Assembly: GCA_033675545.1 (NCBI GenBank)
Contig: JAWDGP010004573.1
Location: forward strand, 931,001-995,000
Reading direction: 5' to 3'
From: Elysia crispata
Lineage: Eukaryota; Mollusca; Gastropoda; Plakobranchidae
DNA length: 64,000 nucleotides
Shown here: positions 45,277 to 59,279 of the stretch, piece by piece
Layout: each line of letters opens with the position of its first letter
Numbering within the stretch: the first letter of the stretch is position 1
Position numbers and translations under genes: made by a program
Notes under the pieces: generated by a model
The model's input: only the letters and a program-made list of their open reading frames with translations
Told to the model about the DNA's origin: nothing
Databases searched by the model: none

Positions 45277-46915
45277 ATTTTATGTCTTATCAAACTTTTA
45301 ACTTGACAGATTACCATCTATGTCACTCCTTATGGTAGAAGTTAAATCATCTTTACTCAAAAGTTGGCCCTTAAAAATATGAAAAAAATAAAAATATACC
45401 ATGTTCGTTTGTTAACTTACTATCTCTTTATTGATTTTCTGTTCAATATTCATAATTATCAACAAACTTAACAGCAGTCCTCAGTAGTGCAATGATGCAA
45501 AAAATGCAGCATTGTTATTGGACATGTTATGAGGTAGCTGCTTCTAGATCAATGTCCACCTGGAGTTAATTAGGAATGAAACAGTACTCCTACATTCAGG
45601 CCTTTTCAGTTTTCTTACTATCAAACAAAGAAAAGACACTCCATTTGTCTGTTAAATTGGTACGGTATGAGGTGTTCTATTACTATAAAATTGCCCTCTT
45701 GATGAGGCTGAAAAGAAGTTCTTGCTATGCTATCTTGTTGAAATGTGTGTTTCAATTTTTCAAGCCTTTTAAGAGCTAGTGAGCTTGGAAAGTCATAAGT
45801 AATTGGCCCAGTCTGCATACATGTACATTCTTCATCCTTTCTGCAGCAAACCTATTAAAATTCTGGTCATTTTTTTATCTAATCAAGAATTTCATTTTAT
45901 ATTGAAAACTCAGTGCAAAGCTGGTATATTTCTATGCATCAATTATTATCTCTGATTTTATGATGGTTTTGTAAATACTTTAATAAATTTCAGGGCACCA
46001 AAAAACTACTATCATTTCTAGTATCTGTACTTCCGTTCAAGATTATCTGTTTGTTTATTTTTTCGTTTGTTTGCATGCTTCTTTATTATTGCATGAATGA
46101 TAAGCCTGTTTTCTCTAATGAAATAATCCCATGTAGCTCTTTCCATTAAAACTAAAAGTAACCAACACTTTACTTTACATCTACACTTAGGAGAATTAAG
46201 TTAGGAAACAGACTGTGTGTTCAAGGCATTAGACAAAATTCCTCTTCAGATGTCTAATCCATTTTCAGACACTTTCACACTAGAAGGTTTCAGAGCCAGC
46301 TGTAATTAACAGCATCTTACAATAACAGAGTTATCTATATGGGGTAAAACTGGGACTTCTCAAAGCTTTAGTGGTTGACACAGTGACAGGGCAGGTGTGA
46401 AAATACGGCTTCGAGGGACTTTCTTTCTGTGGTTGCACTTAGTAAAATGTGAGAGACTCTTCATCTAGATTTCTAGGTGAAATTTTACAACTGTTTCTAA
46501 AAAATGAACTGAGTATCCTTCCTTAAGCATTATAAACACATTACAATTCATAATTTAAGCAAAGCAAAGAATACAAGAAAACCTCTTTTTCTTTATAGCC
46601 TTAAAAATGAGATCAGTACAAAAACAGTAGAACACAATATTTATAGGATTTGCCTTATGATTTGTGATAATTATAAAAAAGACGAGGGACGACTTGCTGG
46701 GAAAATGACCATTTGAAATTTTTAAGCACTTTCACTGTCTTTAAAAATAAGAACCAAGTTTGCCATATGCCACATTGATTCTAAAATGACTGCATCATGA
46801 AACTGTGAGATTACAATTTGAGACAAATTTTCAAAGATATTTGTGGAACTTGGGACTAGGATTGTAACGTCAGTCCTCAGTGAAATTTTAGGGTACATTT
46901 TCATTATTATAAGAG

Positions 46916-46942
46916 CTAGATCTAGATCTAGATCTAGAGATC
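46916..46942. repeat. TCTAGA/AGATCT hexamer repeat upstream of FANCG
   Basis: Four to five units of the same palindromic hexamer as at 21.2 kb. Degenerate tctaga copies continue to about 47260. Confidence 0.85.
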
Positions 46943-47427
46943 TAAATTATAAGATCTAGATTCTAAAAGTCTATAAAACCTAAATTGCATAGTCTTACTT
47001 GCAACTTAATCTAGACATATATTTCCACGAGCATTAAGATCTATTTTTACCAAGTCCAAAAAATTAGGCTTTTATTTTAAGCCTTTTGACTTAGTTTGCT
47101 AATGCTAAGACAACGTATCTATAGTGTCTAGAATGCTAACTAGATTTAGGTCTACCTTCAGCATTGTTAATCTGGACCTATTATAAACTAGGTCTAAATT
47201 AATTAGGTTCTAGATGATTTAGATTCAAATTTAATCCAAATTTTCGATCTGATTAGGTTTAGATGAGCTTTCTCACTTAATATCTTTAACTCTTATAAAT
47301 TAGATCTTTTGGTTCCCAACCTTGGAAATTTGTATCAAGCGATTTTCGTTTCCTTGAATCCCAGCGCTAAGTTTTAAGAAGCCGTTATAACTAATTATGA
47401 GCACCCGACAGACAAATAACTGGATCC

Positions 47428-47706
<279 letters not shown>

Positions 47707-50147
47707 TGAACACATTATCGAGTTTAAAGCAAGATAAACCAAAAATAAGCTGACAGACAGCATTAATAATTTTAAATCATTTCAAAGCCACCGAAGGACT
47801 TATTCTTTGAAATAAAAATTTTTACGCTCCTTTTTTTCATCATTTTTTAATTTTAAAAAATATATAAATGTCTGAAAATCTATTACAAAATGAGATTGTA
47901 TCTTTAATGTTTCACATTTTATTGCATTTTTTTAAATGGAACAGTGTCTCAAAAAGTATCATAATAAAGTTTACTGACTTTTCACAGTCTTCAAAGATTA
48001 TCAATAAGCGGCAGTTGTGACATGGTGGCACCGATGATTACAGCAGGCGATGTCAACAAGGAAAAGGAGTTTATCATAAAATAGAAAAAAAGTTCTGAAA
48101 CTTATTTTTTTTCTCTAAATGTACCGTATTACTGATTTGAGTATCGATAGAGTCTTTTCGACTTTCTGTTCATATATATCTTTTTTTACGGCATAATCAG
48201 TTTGATAATGAATGTGAATGTATGACACTGATAAATAATCCTCGTTTTCTTCTGAAAAAAGATCTGTTGACTGATATAATTATTCTCAAGAATCAGAATG
48301 GGCTTACTCCTGTTTCATCTGAAAGCAGCCGTTGTTTAAGATGACTTGCTATTGTCAACACTCAATGCATCGTTCATGATAGAGTACACTCCTTTAGAAG
48401 TTGGCGTGTTCATGAATTGCATCATAGTTCCAAAAAGCTTGTAAACAGGAAGTATTTATGATAAGCCTAGACATGTGTTTGACACATATACTGTTTCTAA
48501 ATGTACCCATAATCAGTGTGTCGCTGAAATATTTTGTTCTTCTTTATGTATACGCCATAATCATTTTGATAATGATAGCCCTTGCAGAATACAGGACACT
48601 AAAAAACAATTTATGGAAAAATCTTAATTAAATATCTGGGGCGTGAACTAGGAATAAAATTGTAACATATTTGAGGATTTTTTAAGCAAGCATAATGTCT
48701 TGTTTCGCTCATTTACATGACTGAAAATTTGATAACAATTCTCTTGAAATAATGGAATTTTTTCATTCGCCATTTCTAGACAATACGTCACTCAGTACGC
48801 ATGATAACCAGTTTTACATCTTATTTCTGTATTATGGATGCTCGTATGTTCTTAAATGATTTAACATAGAAAGAATGAGCGGCGCCGTTAACCTTATTAG
48901 AATTTCGGTCTTCGTTGTAGGCTTGATGGAGTAAAAGTCAATCAATTGTCATGCATTCTTATTATAAAAGGGAGAAGAAAAGGGAGGAGAGGAGGAGGAG
49001 GAGGAGGAAGATAGTCACAAGAAAAAGGAGAAGAAGAGAAAGTTGGGAGAGAAGAAAAAGTAGAAATAGTTAAGAAGAAGAAAAAATAGAAGGGGAAAAA
49101 AGGAGGAAGAAGAATATAAGGTTTGCCAAAAATGCAACAAAGGAATGAAGAGATATAACACGCATTTCATAGTGAGGAAGAAAAAAGGGCGTAGACAAGA
49201 AATAATTGAAATACAAAACGACTTTTACTGTGGGTTTTAACTGAACGGCTTCTTCATCGAAAAAATTCTCAGCAATTTTTTTATCAAGCTATAGAGTTTA
49301 AAAACCTTTCCATACATTTTGTTGTAATCAGCAAACTTGGGGTTCAGGATGGTCAAATAAAATTTGGACACTTTACAAACGTGCATAACTTTTACAACCC
49401 CTTCTCCACCCACTCACAATTTTATATCCCAAACTTAATTTCCGTTTATCGTTTTTCCACCTTCTGCCGCTGTCTTCATGCTCCTTTGCTTAGTTTGCTG
49501 CTCCGCCTCTTCACTTTTCATTAAAAACAAGTTAACTAGCCTCCTAGTGAGTAGGAAGGAGAGAAACATCGCTTCGACGCGGGAGAGTGGGGTAATTTAA
49601 CCCATGGTTGCCCACGATCGGAAGTGTGTATTGTCCAAACATGGTTTGCACAAATCTTGACCTTTTTCAGACTAGCTTCACCCGCCGGCGAAGTCAGTTT
49701 AGTAGTTTAGGGAAAGATGTTCACACTCTCTGCATGGTGTCAAGTTTCTGATGAAAGCATTTGAACTAGGGTCAATGAGAAGTTATTGCTTTGAGCTCGT
49801 CGCTGAAGCGCCTTGCAAAGTTCTTTCCAAAGACGTTTAGCAAATCTGTGTTTGGGAAATCACAGGTTTTCATATTGTTGTTGAATGCAGATTAAGATTT
49901 GTGAAGCTTTTGACCTCCATGTATGAAAGTTATCGTGCCTGCTGAGTCCAAGATTACTATTTGTTCGAGTGCATCAGCTGCAAAATAGAGGTATTAGATC
50001 GGCATAGAAATAGACACAGTATAATTTTGTGTGTTTGTGAGTTAGAGAAAGTGTGCAATGGGGTTGGGGTCGGAAAAACTAGAGAAAACGAAACAGAGAG
50101 ACAGAGAAGAAAAAAAAAACATACCACGAAGATCTTTATGAGATAGA

Positions 50148-50208
50148 TAGATACAAAGATAGACAGATAGAGATAGAGAGAGAGAGAGGACGGGGGGGGG
50201 GGGGGGGC
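50148..50208 (+). repeat. (GATA)n/(GA)n ending in poly-G
   Basis: Short gata repeats, a 14-bp GA run and a G16-17 run, intergenic. This is the last tract with the purine strand on plus. Confidence 0.9.
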
Positions 50209-50593
50209 ATCTAACTAACAATGTCAATTCGTAAGACTATTTTTTAACCTAAAACAACTTGCCATTGCTGTGTGAGATCCAATCTAGAGGTCGAAGAAAC
50301 TGACCTTATATTTATTATGCTTATGCAGGTTAGTTAAAAGTTGGCAATGCCCGATATCATAATAAATTATTTCTTTGCAGCGTCTAGTTTGCAAAGAGAT
50401 TTCGTTAAGTAATAAGCATTCCAACGTTGTAAGAAAAGTGTCCTGCATACTCCCTAGTTATAATTTTTTTTTTGTTTGCCAAGCAAACAAACCTTTTTCT
50501 TGATGTTAATAGCAGAAGTTATGTCAAAATAATTGCAAAAGAGATTTTTTTTCTTATGTTGTAAGCTGTAAAAGAGTCTTAACTCTTTCATCC

Positions 50594-50648
50594 TTTCTTT
50601 TTGTTTTGTTTTGTTTTGTTTTTTTGTTTTTTTGTTTTTTTGTTTGTT
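50594..50648 (+). repeat. (TTTTG)n then (T6-7G)n tract
   Basis: A G-interrupted T run, intergenic. Confidence 0.85.
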
Positions 50649-52553
50649 TAAGCCATAATGTTCTGTTTCAAAAGCATAGCAGTCATTCTAATAGAACTCG
50701 AATCAAATGCTCTTACTTTTCTCATCACTAAAATAAAATACAGGGTTCAAAGAACAAAGCGCACAGAAAAGTGATGCAATGCTCTGAGTCTGAATTACAT
50801 ACATTTAAAATAAACGCATAGCGCTGCAAGTATGTTTACACATTCCGTTATACCCGAAAAAAAAGAAAAAATGCACTTGCCTTTAATAATATTTGTAGTG
50901 GCATAATACTTAAAAGATAATTTAAAAAAGAACTATGACTCTATTCACATAAGTTAATCATCACAACCAGTTTTATGCATGGTTGTAATGTTGTGTTTTA
51001 AGTAAATATTGTAAGTAACGTCTTTTTTTTTACTTTGAAACACCCATATTGAAAGTCTCTAATTGTGAATATGCAATTTTTTTTTTTACTTGGGCCAGAT
51101 GTATTCAATGATGCTAGTATTTAGAATACTTTAGAGCAGATGTGTTAGAGCCGACACAGACCAGAACGGTGTAATATGTAGTGTGATCCGACATCACTGA
51201 AATGCTCCTCCCCTCCCCCAAACACACACAGCACGAGGATATTGCTATAAAATTTATCTAACCATAATTATATCCTAGGAAACCTCTTCATGCACGTCTC
51301 ACATATACACTTTGTTGGTAACATCATGTGTCTGCAAGCTCCTTTTAATATTTTTCTCTCCACGTGGATTAAAAGAAGAATTGCCTATGGATGGTCTTTA
51401 AAATAAGTAATGAATGTGGCTAAATAAACTTAACTTCTGTGTGCTCCTTGCAAATTGCCGCGGTTAGCATTACAGACCGCAAGTTTTAGACTCAAAACTA
51501 TTTAACAGTTCTTCGAGGGAGAAATTTCACCTGCTTTCTCCTTTTTTAAAGACAACTAATTGTGACGTAAATTGAATGGGTGATATAGCTTATTCTGTGT
51601 ATAAAGTTATAAGAAAGTGACATGATGTTTTACACCATACAATAAGGCAGAACGATGGTGAAGCCATTTCTAATCATCACAAGCCAAACGTGTCCAACCC
51701 AAAAGTGGTGCTTTGCCCTTTATATATATATATATATATTTTTTTATTTTTTTATTTTTTTTTTTTTAATTTAAGAAAACGTGATAATAGCAGTGCGAAT
51801 ATCTCAAAGGTTTAAAGGATGTCGTGCGCTTACGAGAAAGTTTTGCAGACCACATTGTCGGTGTAGTTTCCGTGATCATCTCTAATTGTTAATTTGAAGC
51901 CTGTCCTCGAACTCAAACGGCTCATTGCCGTAAAAAGTTGGTCATCGAGGGGAAAAAAAGAAAAGACTTATACATGTAGGTATCGTGCTAGGCAAGAGTC
52001 TGATTTTGCGCTTTGATAACAAATATTGGCGTCTTTGTGAATAACTTTTTTAGCCTAAGGTAAATAGAGAAGTTTTCGGAAAGAATCAGGCGAATCCTTG
52101 AAGTTATGATGCGTGTATCAGCATGGGCATCTCATGGCACAATGCTAGCCAACCATCTCGTGTGTCAGTTTGATGCAAAAGCGTACAGTAGATTTTTTTG
52201 CGGTCGCCTCTCCGACGTTCAAAAGATAGGTGTAAAAGTCAGGCTACTCAACAATGATCGAAGCTTTCAAATTTCTTTTTACGCCAAAGATTGTTTCCAC
52301 ACCAGAGAAGACTTGACGTCATTCATCAACCACAGGTGTAGTGATCAGTGTCGCAATATTTGCTGTGAAACAATAGCTGAAAAGCGATTTGAATTTTACG
52401 TAAAAAAATTTGTATTTTTGTGTCAAAACTGAAAAGGATTACTCAAGACAATATAAGAACACTAGAACAGAAACAGGAAAGGTATTTGACACCGATAAAG
52501 ATTTTTATCGCGTCTTTCCATCTCTCTTCTTTCTCTGTCTGTCTGTCTGCCTG

Positions 52554-52554
<1 letters not shown>

Positions 52555-52636
<82 letters not shown>

Positions 52637-52650
52637 CTATCAATCTATTT
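52555..52650 (+). repeat. (CT)n then (CTAT)n microsatellite
   Basis: About 62 bp of CT passing into about 30 bp of CTAT. It is the first of the pyrimidine-on-plus tracts. Confidence 0.95.
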
Positions 52651-52875
52651 CTCCGTGGCATGATTTCAAGAAAATCACCAATTTTCTATCATTTTAAATG
52701 TTAATGCTTTTTATTGTTTCAGAAAAGAAAGAAAAATGAGTACAATATATATGGTGCAAACCGTGCTCTCTGCGCCAAAAAAAAAATGGTCATAGAATTA
52801 TATCCCCTCATCAGAAACAGCTGTTGATTAAATAATAGATATTTCCATCTCTGCCTCTGCCTGTCTCTGTCTTTG

Positions 52876-52879
<4 letters not shown>

Positions 52880-52966
<87 letters not shown>

Positions 52967-53058
52967 CTCAATCTTCCTTCTCTCTCTCTCTGTCTCTCTT
53001 CCTGTCTCTCTCTCTCTGTCTCAATCTTCCTTCTCTCTCTGTCTCTCTCCCTCTCTCT

Positions 53059-53126
<68 letters not shown>
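52880..53126 (+). repeat. (CT)n array with an internally duplicated unit
   Basis: Two long CT blocks (about 52881-52961 and 53063-53125) flank two copies of gtctcaatcttccttctctc, at about 52965 and 53018. Confidence 0.95.
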
Positions 53127-53127
<1 letters not shown>

Positions 53128-53249
53128 AGACACATAATCATACTCAATAGATTAATCAGATACTGTACTCTGGCGTAGGCGATCATGCCCTTTAATTATA
53201 CTCACACGCTTTAAACAATTATAATTTAATTTATAAGCTTAATATATCT

Positions 53250-53253
53250 ATCA

Positions 53254-53331
<78 letters not shown>
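53250..53331 (+). repeat. (CTAT)n then (TA)n microsatellite
   Basis: About 36 bp of CTAT followed by about 45 bp of TA, intergenic. Confidence 0.95.
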
Positions 53332-53334
<3 letters not shown>

Positions 53335-55490
53335 AATCTTGTTTAGGAAGTACAAAAAAAAGGAAAGTTATTTTTTAAAAAGTGCTCAACTACTGTGCGA
53401 CTTTATGGAGCCCATCGAAATTCTCAAGAATCTTGCTCTAGCCAATGTGTGCATGAGAATAACTCCTTTTGTACAATATTATAACAACCTCAAATTTTAT
53501 TTTTCAGGATTCAATATTTTACAACTGCTCCTTTATATCTATGCCCATATTGATCAAGCGGAATAATTTTTAGCTGCTTAAATTAAAACAGTACTTCTCT
53601 GGGTCCCAAAAGTTTTGTTTCTCAAGTCGTTCAGTAAGGAGCAAATCATTTTCACGGGTTCCTAGCCACACATCTGCCCGGGTCTAATTCCTTGAAAAGC
53701 TTGCCAAGCTGCCAGAGCGGGACAAACCTGCCGCAGCTGGCTGACCGAAAGCTCCCATAAGGTTGACTCCGCGGGCATGTGCTGTGCCAATGGTCAACAC
53801 CTAAGAAGGTGATTTTAGTGGACTGGCTTGGCAAGTTTCATTTTTTGGACACGTCCTTTACCAAATACAGGAAAATTGTTATTTGTTATAATAATGGCGT
53901 TTTGATATGTTTGTATTCTCATTTTCTCAGTTCTAAAACAGTTTATGAAATTTACTATCGGCCTGTTGTTGTCATACCACAAGATATATTGAGGCTCTTT
54001 CAATTTGTCTGTAAATAATATTGAATAAAAATACGATTATGTATATATATGATTGGCGTCCAGTTCAAATGAGTCGCATGATGCTCATATGACACTTTAA
54101 GATGTTGACATTCACAGCAATATATATTCCTTAACTTTTCAGTGGTGAAACTCGCATGAAACTAATCAAAATACTCTGAGCTGATTTTAAGTTTTACAGT
54201 CTTTCCATACATACATATCTTCCTACACAAAACAGTTTCTTTACCAAGCCTGAACTTTATATTCATTCAAATATTTGGACGGTGCTCTTCTAATATCGAT
54301 ATTACACGTAATGTTACTAGTAACTATTAAAGGCAGAAATTGAAGACTCACATGCATCTGTCGACATATGCTAAACAATTTTAAATTCTATGTAGGCAAA
54401 AAAGATTCAAACTCAGTGTGGTTATCGTGAATCAAAATAAATTGAAACAATTGATTAAATAATTATGTCATGGTAAAAACCAGCAAAACATAAAGTATAA
54501 TTATCTGACACTTGATTTTTTTTGAGAAATCTTAATGTGAGATAATACAGACCAAAAATTTACATTCAGTTTTCTCCATTAACCTAATAAATTTATTAAA
54601 ACTGTAATATGACTATTTTAAAATTGCCGCACCCTATCAGTGTTCTGATCATAGAGGATCTCAAAAGAATCTTGTTGATGACTTCGTTTTTTATAATTTT
54701 TTTCCCACAAACTCGTAAACCACTTTTGTATGGAAATCATTTAATTTCTCCGAAATCAGAGTGATTTTGCTCACTGCCTGTATTTGACAGATTCAGAGAT
54801 ATGCTGTGGATATCTTACCATGGTCGGTACCTAGGATATATGTTTTTAGATTCTTAATTCTCTCTCTCACTCACTCTCTCTCTCTCCATATATATATATA
54901 CATATATCGAGTGACCTTAAGTCTAGAAACAAAGTTATGGAATAACATATCATTGGCTGAAAATACGCAATTACAATAGCCAAAATTCGAAAACAAAATG
55001 GAAGAATGAGCATAGAAAAAATTCGACTACACACATATGATTAGCTAAATGCCCAGAAAAAAAGCTGAAATTCCCCCCAAAAAACAGGCGCATTTTCAAA
55101 GAGCAACAGCATTTTAAAAAATGAACAATATAACAAATGTCGAGGACGTTATGTACATCATTAACGTTAAGGACAATAGTATTTTATAATTCTCTGCGAT
55201 TCATCCTTAGCACCTTTGTTTCACATTCCAAGCAAATACACATAAAGACGTTGAATATAAAAGGTATAGTGGTATCTGCAATGCCTTGATCTTCTGGTTT
55301 CTCCAATGGGTGTTTTCATACAGCAGTTTATGTTTTTCATTGCACACGGCCACAGCATTGAGACACCGCTCTCAGAAACAGCGGATCGAGACTTGGGATT
55401 TTCTCTCTCTCTCACAGTGTATTATATTCTCTTCTCCTCCTTTTTCCTTTATTGTCTTTCTTTCCTGCCTCTTTCACATCATCTCACCTT

Positions 55491-55595
55491 TCTTCTTCTT
55501 CTTCTTCTTCTTCTTCTTCTTCTTCTTCTTCTTCTTCTTCTTCTTCTTCTTCTTCTTCTTCTTCTTCTTCTTCTTCTTCTTCTTCTTCTTCTTCT
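55491..55595 (+). repeat. (CTT)n array directly preceding a splice acceptor
   Basis: About 105 bp of perfect CTT acts as an extended polypyrimidine tract before the candidate exon at 55608. Confidence 0.95.
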
Positions 55596-55607
55596 CATTC
55601 TTTCTAG

Positions 55608-55692
55608 GAATGCTGATGGCTGTGGGCAAGAACGTTCGTCCTGATATCCGCAAGGACACTCTTCGCGGGTTCGGTTCCCACACCGTCAATGG
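55608..55692 (+). CDS. Candidate exon, possibly an alternative 5' coding exon of Olig
   Basis: A (CTT)n pyrimidine tract runs straight into a tttctag acceptor, an 85-nt higher-GC segment, and a TGG|gtaaat donor. The segment opens with ATG and encodes MLMAVGKNVRPDIRKDTLRG followed by FGSHTVN. Splicing its phase-2 end to the acceptor at 62061 gives GGG TTA GCA ATG, in frame with the Olig ATG. I do not recognise the peptide. It could equally belong to an unrelated transcript. Confidence 0.35.
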
Positions 55693-56653
55693 GTAAATTA
55701 AGGTCTCATCTGATCAGGCTCTCTCTGCTCTTTTTGATGTGCAGAAAAAGCCAGATATCATGCGTCGGAGACGAACTGTTTTATACAATCAATCATAAAA
55801 GCAAATAAATCTTCTTTTTCTCACTCCTTTTCTTTTCCTCATTCAAATTTTCCATTATCCCTCTCTCATTTTTTTGTCTTTCTTTTTTTCAAAAACTTTC
55901 TGATGTCAAGATTTGGGCTTTTTTGCCTGTTAGGGCTAAAACATTTTTTACTACATTGATAAAGAAGAAGACGACTATTCAATGACTTTTCACTTTTGCT
56001 CGCGGCATTACAATGGGAAGGAAATCTACTTTTACTATTCAATCTTCCGAAGAGATAGTCAGAGCTAAGCTGGCAACATCAGGCGTGGCAAACGAGAGGG
56101 ATAAATGTCGTTATAGAAATAATTATGATAATGTTCTGAAGGCCTCCTGGTTTTCCACAACATTAACCCCTTATTGCTATTCTTACAATCCTTATGGTTG
56201 CTGGTCTTAAGCACCACCGTGTTCACAGCTCATTGATATAGGCTCTTTTATTACTCCTCTTTTTCTCCCACTTATATTTCTCCGGAATTTCTTTAGTGCA
56301 CAGAAATACCATGAAACACATTTTTTCGGTTTCTCCCCAAAATAATTATTATGTTTCGTATTATATGGAAAATTTTCGTTCATCACTTTAACTACCAATC
56401 AAAAATTTTTATCTTTGAGTTTATCCAACTTACCCCAATTACAGACTGTCTATTACTTTTTTTTTCTCTCTTGTTCTTCTTCCTTTGGCCTCCTCTAACT
56501 GTTTCTCTCTTTCTCTTCTCCCTCTCTCCCTATCTAGTGAATTTTCTCTTTCTTCATAACTTAAATTACATATCCATCTTCTCACCCCAATAAGCTTCTC
56601 TCCTGAGTTATATTGCTCCCAGAGCTTCTCTAGCTCTTTTGCATCTGTTTTGT

Positions 56654-56734
<81 letters not shown>

Positions 56735-59279
56735 CCTCCCTGTTTCTTTCCTGTACACTTCATTCTAATCCTGACTTGTTTCACAGGACTCTCAGGTCTA
56801 AGAATTTATTTTTGTTCGTATATTACATATACACATTGATTTAATGACCTTCTCTTATATAAACAGAAAATGTGTACGCACTTCTGCAGAATTTTATTTA
56901 CAAGATAATTATGGACATCAGTCTATGTGGGTTGTTTTTGTTTTTTTTTTTGCACTCAAGTAACAATAGCAACAACATTAACAACATAACCAAACATTTC
57001 AAACCTGTAACAGTTTCTTCAATTTGCCCTCGTAATCTCAAAATTTAATTACAATTATAACAAAATCATGCTTCGTGCTCAAATGCACCCAATTTTCTTG
57101 TTTCACTCTCATTGCCTCTCCTCTTCTCTTTTTTTTCCCCCTCATCTCTATTGCCCCTTTCTTTCCTCACTTTAACGCCTCCTCTATGTGCACCGAAGCC
57201 ATAAGGAGAAGTGAGGCTATTAGTCTATCCATGCGTTCGCGACAGTTGTCAAAGGTCACCGACTCGTGACTAGTTTTCGGAAAATCATAAAAACAGCTTT
57301 GGCGAATGATTATTGAAGGGCAAAAGGGGTCAGATAATACTAGGGAAACAAGACAAAGTGCAGGATGGGAAGAAACTAACAGCATTGAAGAGGCGGCGGA
57401 TGAATGAAGGGGGAAGGTTTAGAGGAGGATTGAGGAGGGATGAAGACTGGGCAACAGGAGAAAACGTTGCTCAAGGGGCGGAGCTGAAGTATGAGCAGAA
57501 AACTCTGAGATTCTCTGGCGTGGAAGTAAAGGAGGAGAGAAGGGGTGTGGTAATGCAGAAAACAATAATTATAATGGGTTTTGACCAGGCTCGAGGAACC
57601 CGAACTGGTCACTGCATTTTGTCATACAATAATGACCAGAGTTTATAGATCGAGAGACCAGGCGAAAATAAATCAGTCAGTAGCTGTTTTTGCTTGGACA
57701 ACAGCGGTTAGTAAAACTGCTTACAATTTCCTTGGACTTTCTCGCGCACTATTTTTATTCGGATCTGGAATGTCAAAAGCAAGAATCGGTAAACAGGATA
57801 ATTTGTGTTTTTCTAAGATTCTTTAACTTATGGCTTGCTTTGCCTTTGCACAAACTGTGTCTCCATAAAAACAGATTACCTACTCTTCAATTTTTCATTC
57901 TATCCGGAACAATAAACTCAGCTAGTCGCATGATAGATTTAGATTCAACTGAAAAAGAATAACTTTTATCTTTTGCCTTCTTTTTTAAGTTACTGTTTCT
58001 TTCCTCTTCTTTTATTTACTTAAATCACCTTGTCACCGGTAACTAGAGTTTATTGGTCAACTCTTTTTTACAATCGTTATCTTTGATTTTCAGACAGCTT
58101 TTTAATTAGAACAGCCGATAAAGAGACAGAAAAAGCGTATATTAATTAACAAAAAGTGGTTTTTCTGGATTTACAAAAGGTGAGGAGATTCATCTTCAGT
58201 GTGATAGATATCACCGCGAAAGGATTGCTCATAATGTCGCTCTGAAAGTATTAAGAATTAGACTGAAATAAGAAGGGCACCCTTAAAACTGTTTCTCCTT
58301 CTTTCTTTTGTTATTAAAAATTCCTCATTATTATGTGAAATTCAAGGAGCAATCATATTATGACTGGTTAAATCGATAGAGCAGACGCAATGTTTTCCTC
58401 TCATTTCGAAACTATTAATGAAGAAGACTGCGTGGCTTTTGATACTCAATAGATGCAATATTCAAATAATTGTTTTCTGATACGCAAAACCAGGTACTCA
58501 TACCTTTATAAACAACAGAAGGAAAAAAATAAATTAAAAAAAAAATGATATCGTGACTATAATTATGTAATGCTTTTCCTGTTGACAACTAATTGCCCCC
58601 TTTTAATGATATAACGTTTGTATCGCAGTAAATGTTACTTATTGATTTTTTAAAAGTGTTTTCGCAATGTTTTTTTTTATTTTAAACAGAACAATGTTTT
58701 TTATGGAATTTTATTACCCTTTCATAACTTTTTTTTCAAAGAACACGTTCCTTAACAAAGTGCGAGGTCTTCTAACATGTTAAGCATACTTCTGGTAAAC
58801 CGCACACTTTCCTACTTGCTTATAAGTAACCCGTTTAGAAGAAGGTGACCGCTATGAGAAGAATTAATAAACCGGTGTTGAGTATAATCTTATTTTACAT
58901 TTTTAAGTTTCAGAGTTACAATTCTAGTTCCTATTAACATTTCCTTTCATCAAGAGGTTGATGAATAGGTCATATTATGCTCTTTGCAAAATTGAAAAAT
59001 ATATATGTATAGTAAATACTTTCACAACAAGCGAGGAAACCACGGCATCGGTAAATGACCTTATGACGTACTCTCAATGACATTCTCTGAGGGGAAAGTC
59101 ATCGATGTAAACAGATTAGAAGCGGATATGTATCTTACTGCTAAATCGTTCCCAAGAAGTCTTATCAAACGGAGAGATCTCTGCAAAACAATTTGAACGT
59201 CGCGCGCTCAGTAAGGAAAGCCTCCCGCGGGGAAATAGTGCCCTTTCACTGGAAACTGTAAGTAGTGTCATAGCGTTAG
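55693..59279. other. Olig distal upstream region
   Basis: Pyrimidine-rich, AT-rich DNA with one (CT)n tract and a purine-rich plus-strand open stretch (57313-57648) that looks compositional. No recognised gene. Confidence 0.45.
56656..56738 (+). repeat. (CT)n microsatellite
   Basis: About 70 bp of perfect CT in the Olig upstream region. Confidence 0.95.

Noticed and set aside
53650..53830. GC-richer patch as a possible tRNA or SINE
   Set aside because: No pol III boxes or cloverleaf on either strand; content unknown.
55286..55696. 136-aa poly-Phe/Leu frame
   Set aside because: Most of it is the (CTT)n tract. Only the 3' 85 nt past the splice acceptor look exonic.
57313..57648. 111-aa plus-strand frame rich in Arg, Lys, Glu and Gly
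   Set aside because: Purine-rich composition explains the lack of stops; no motif or splice context was found.
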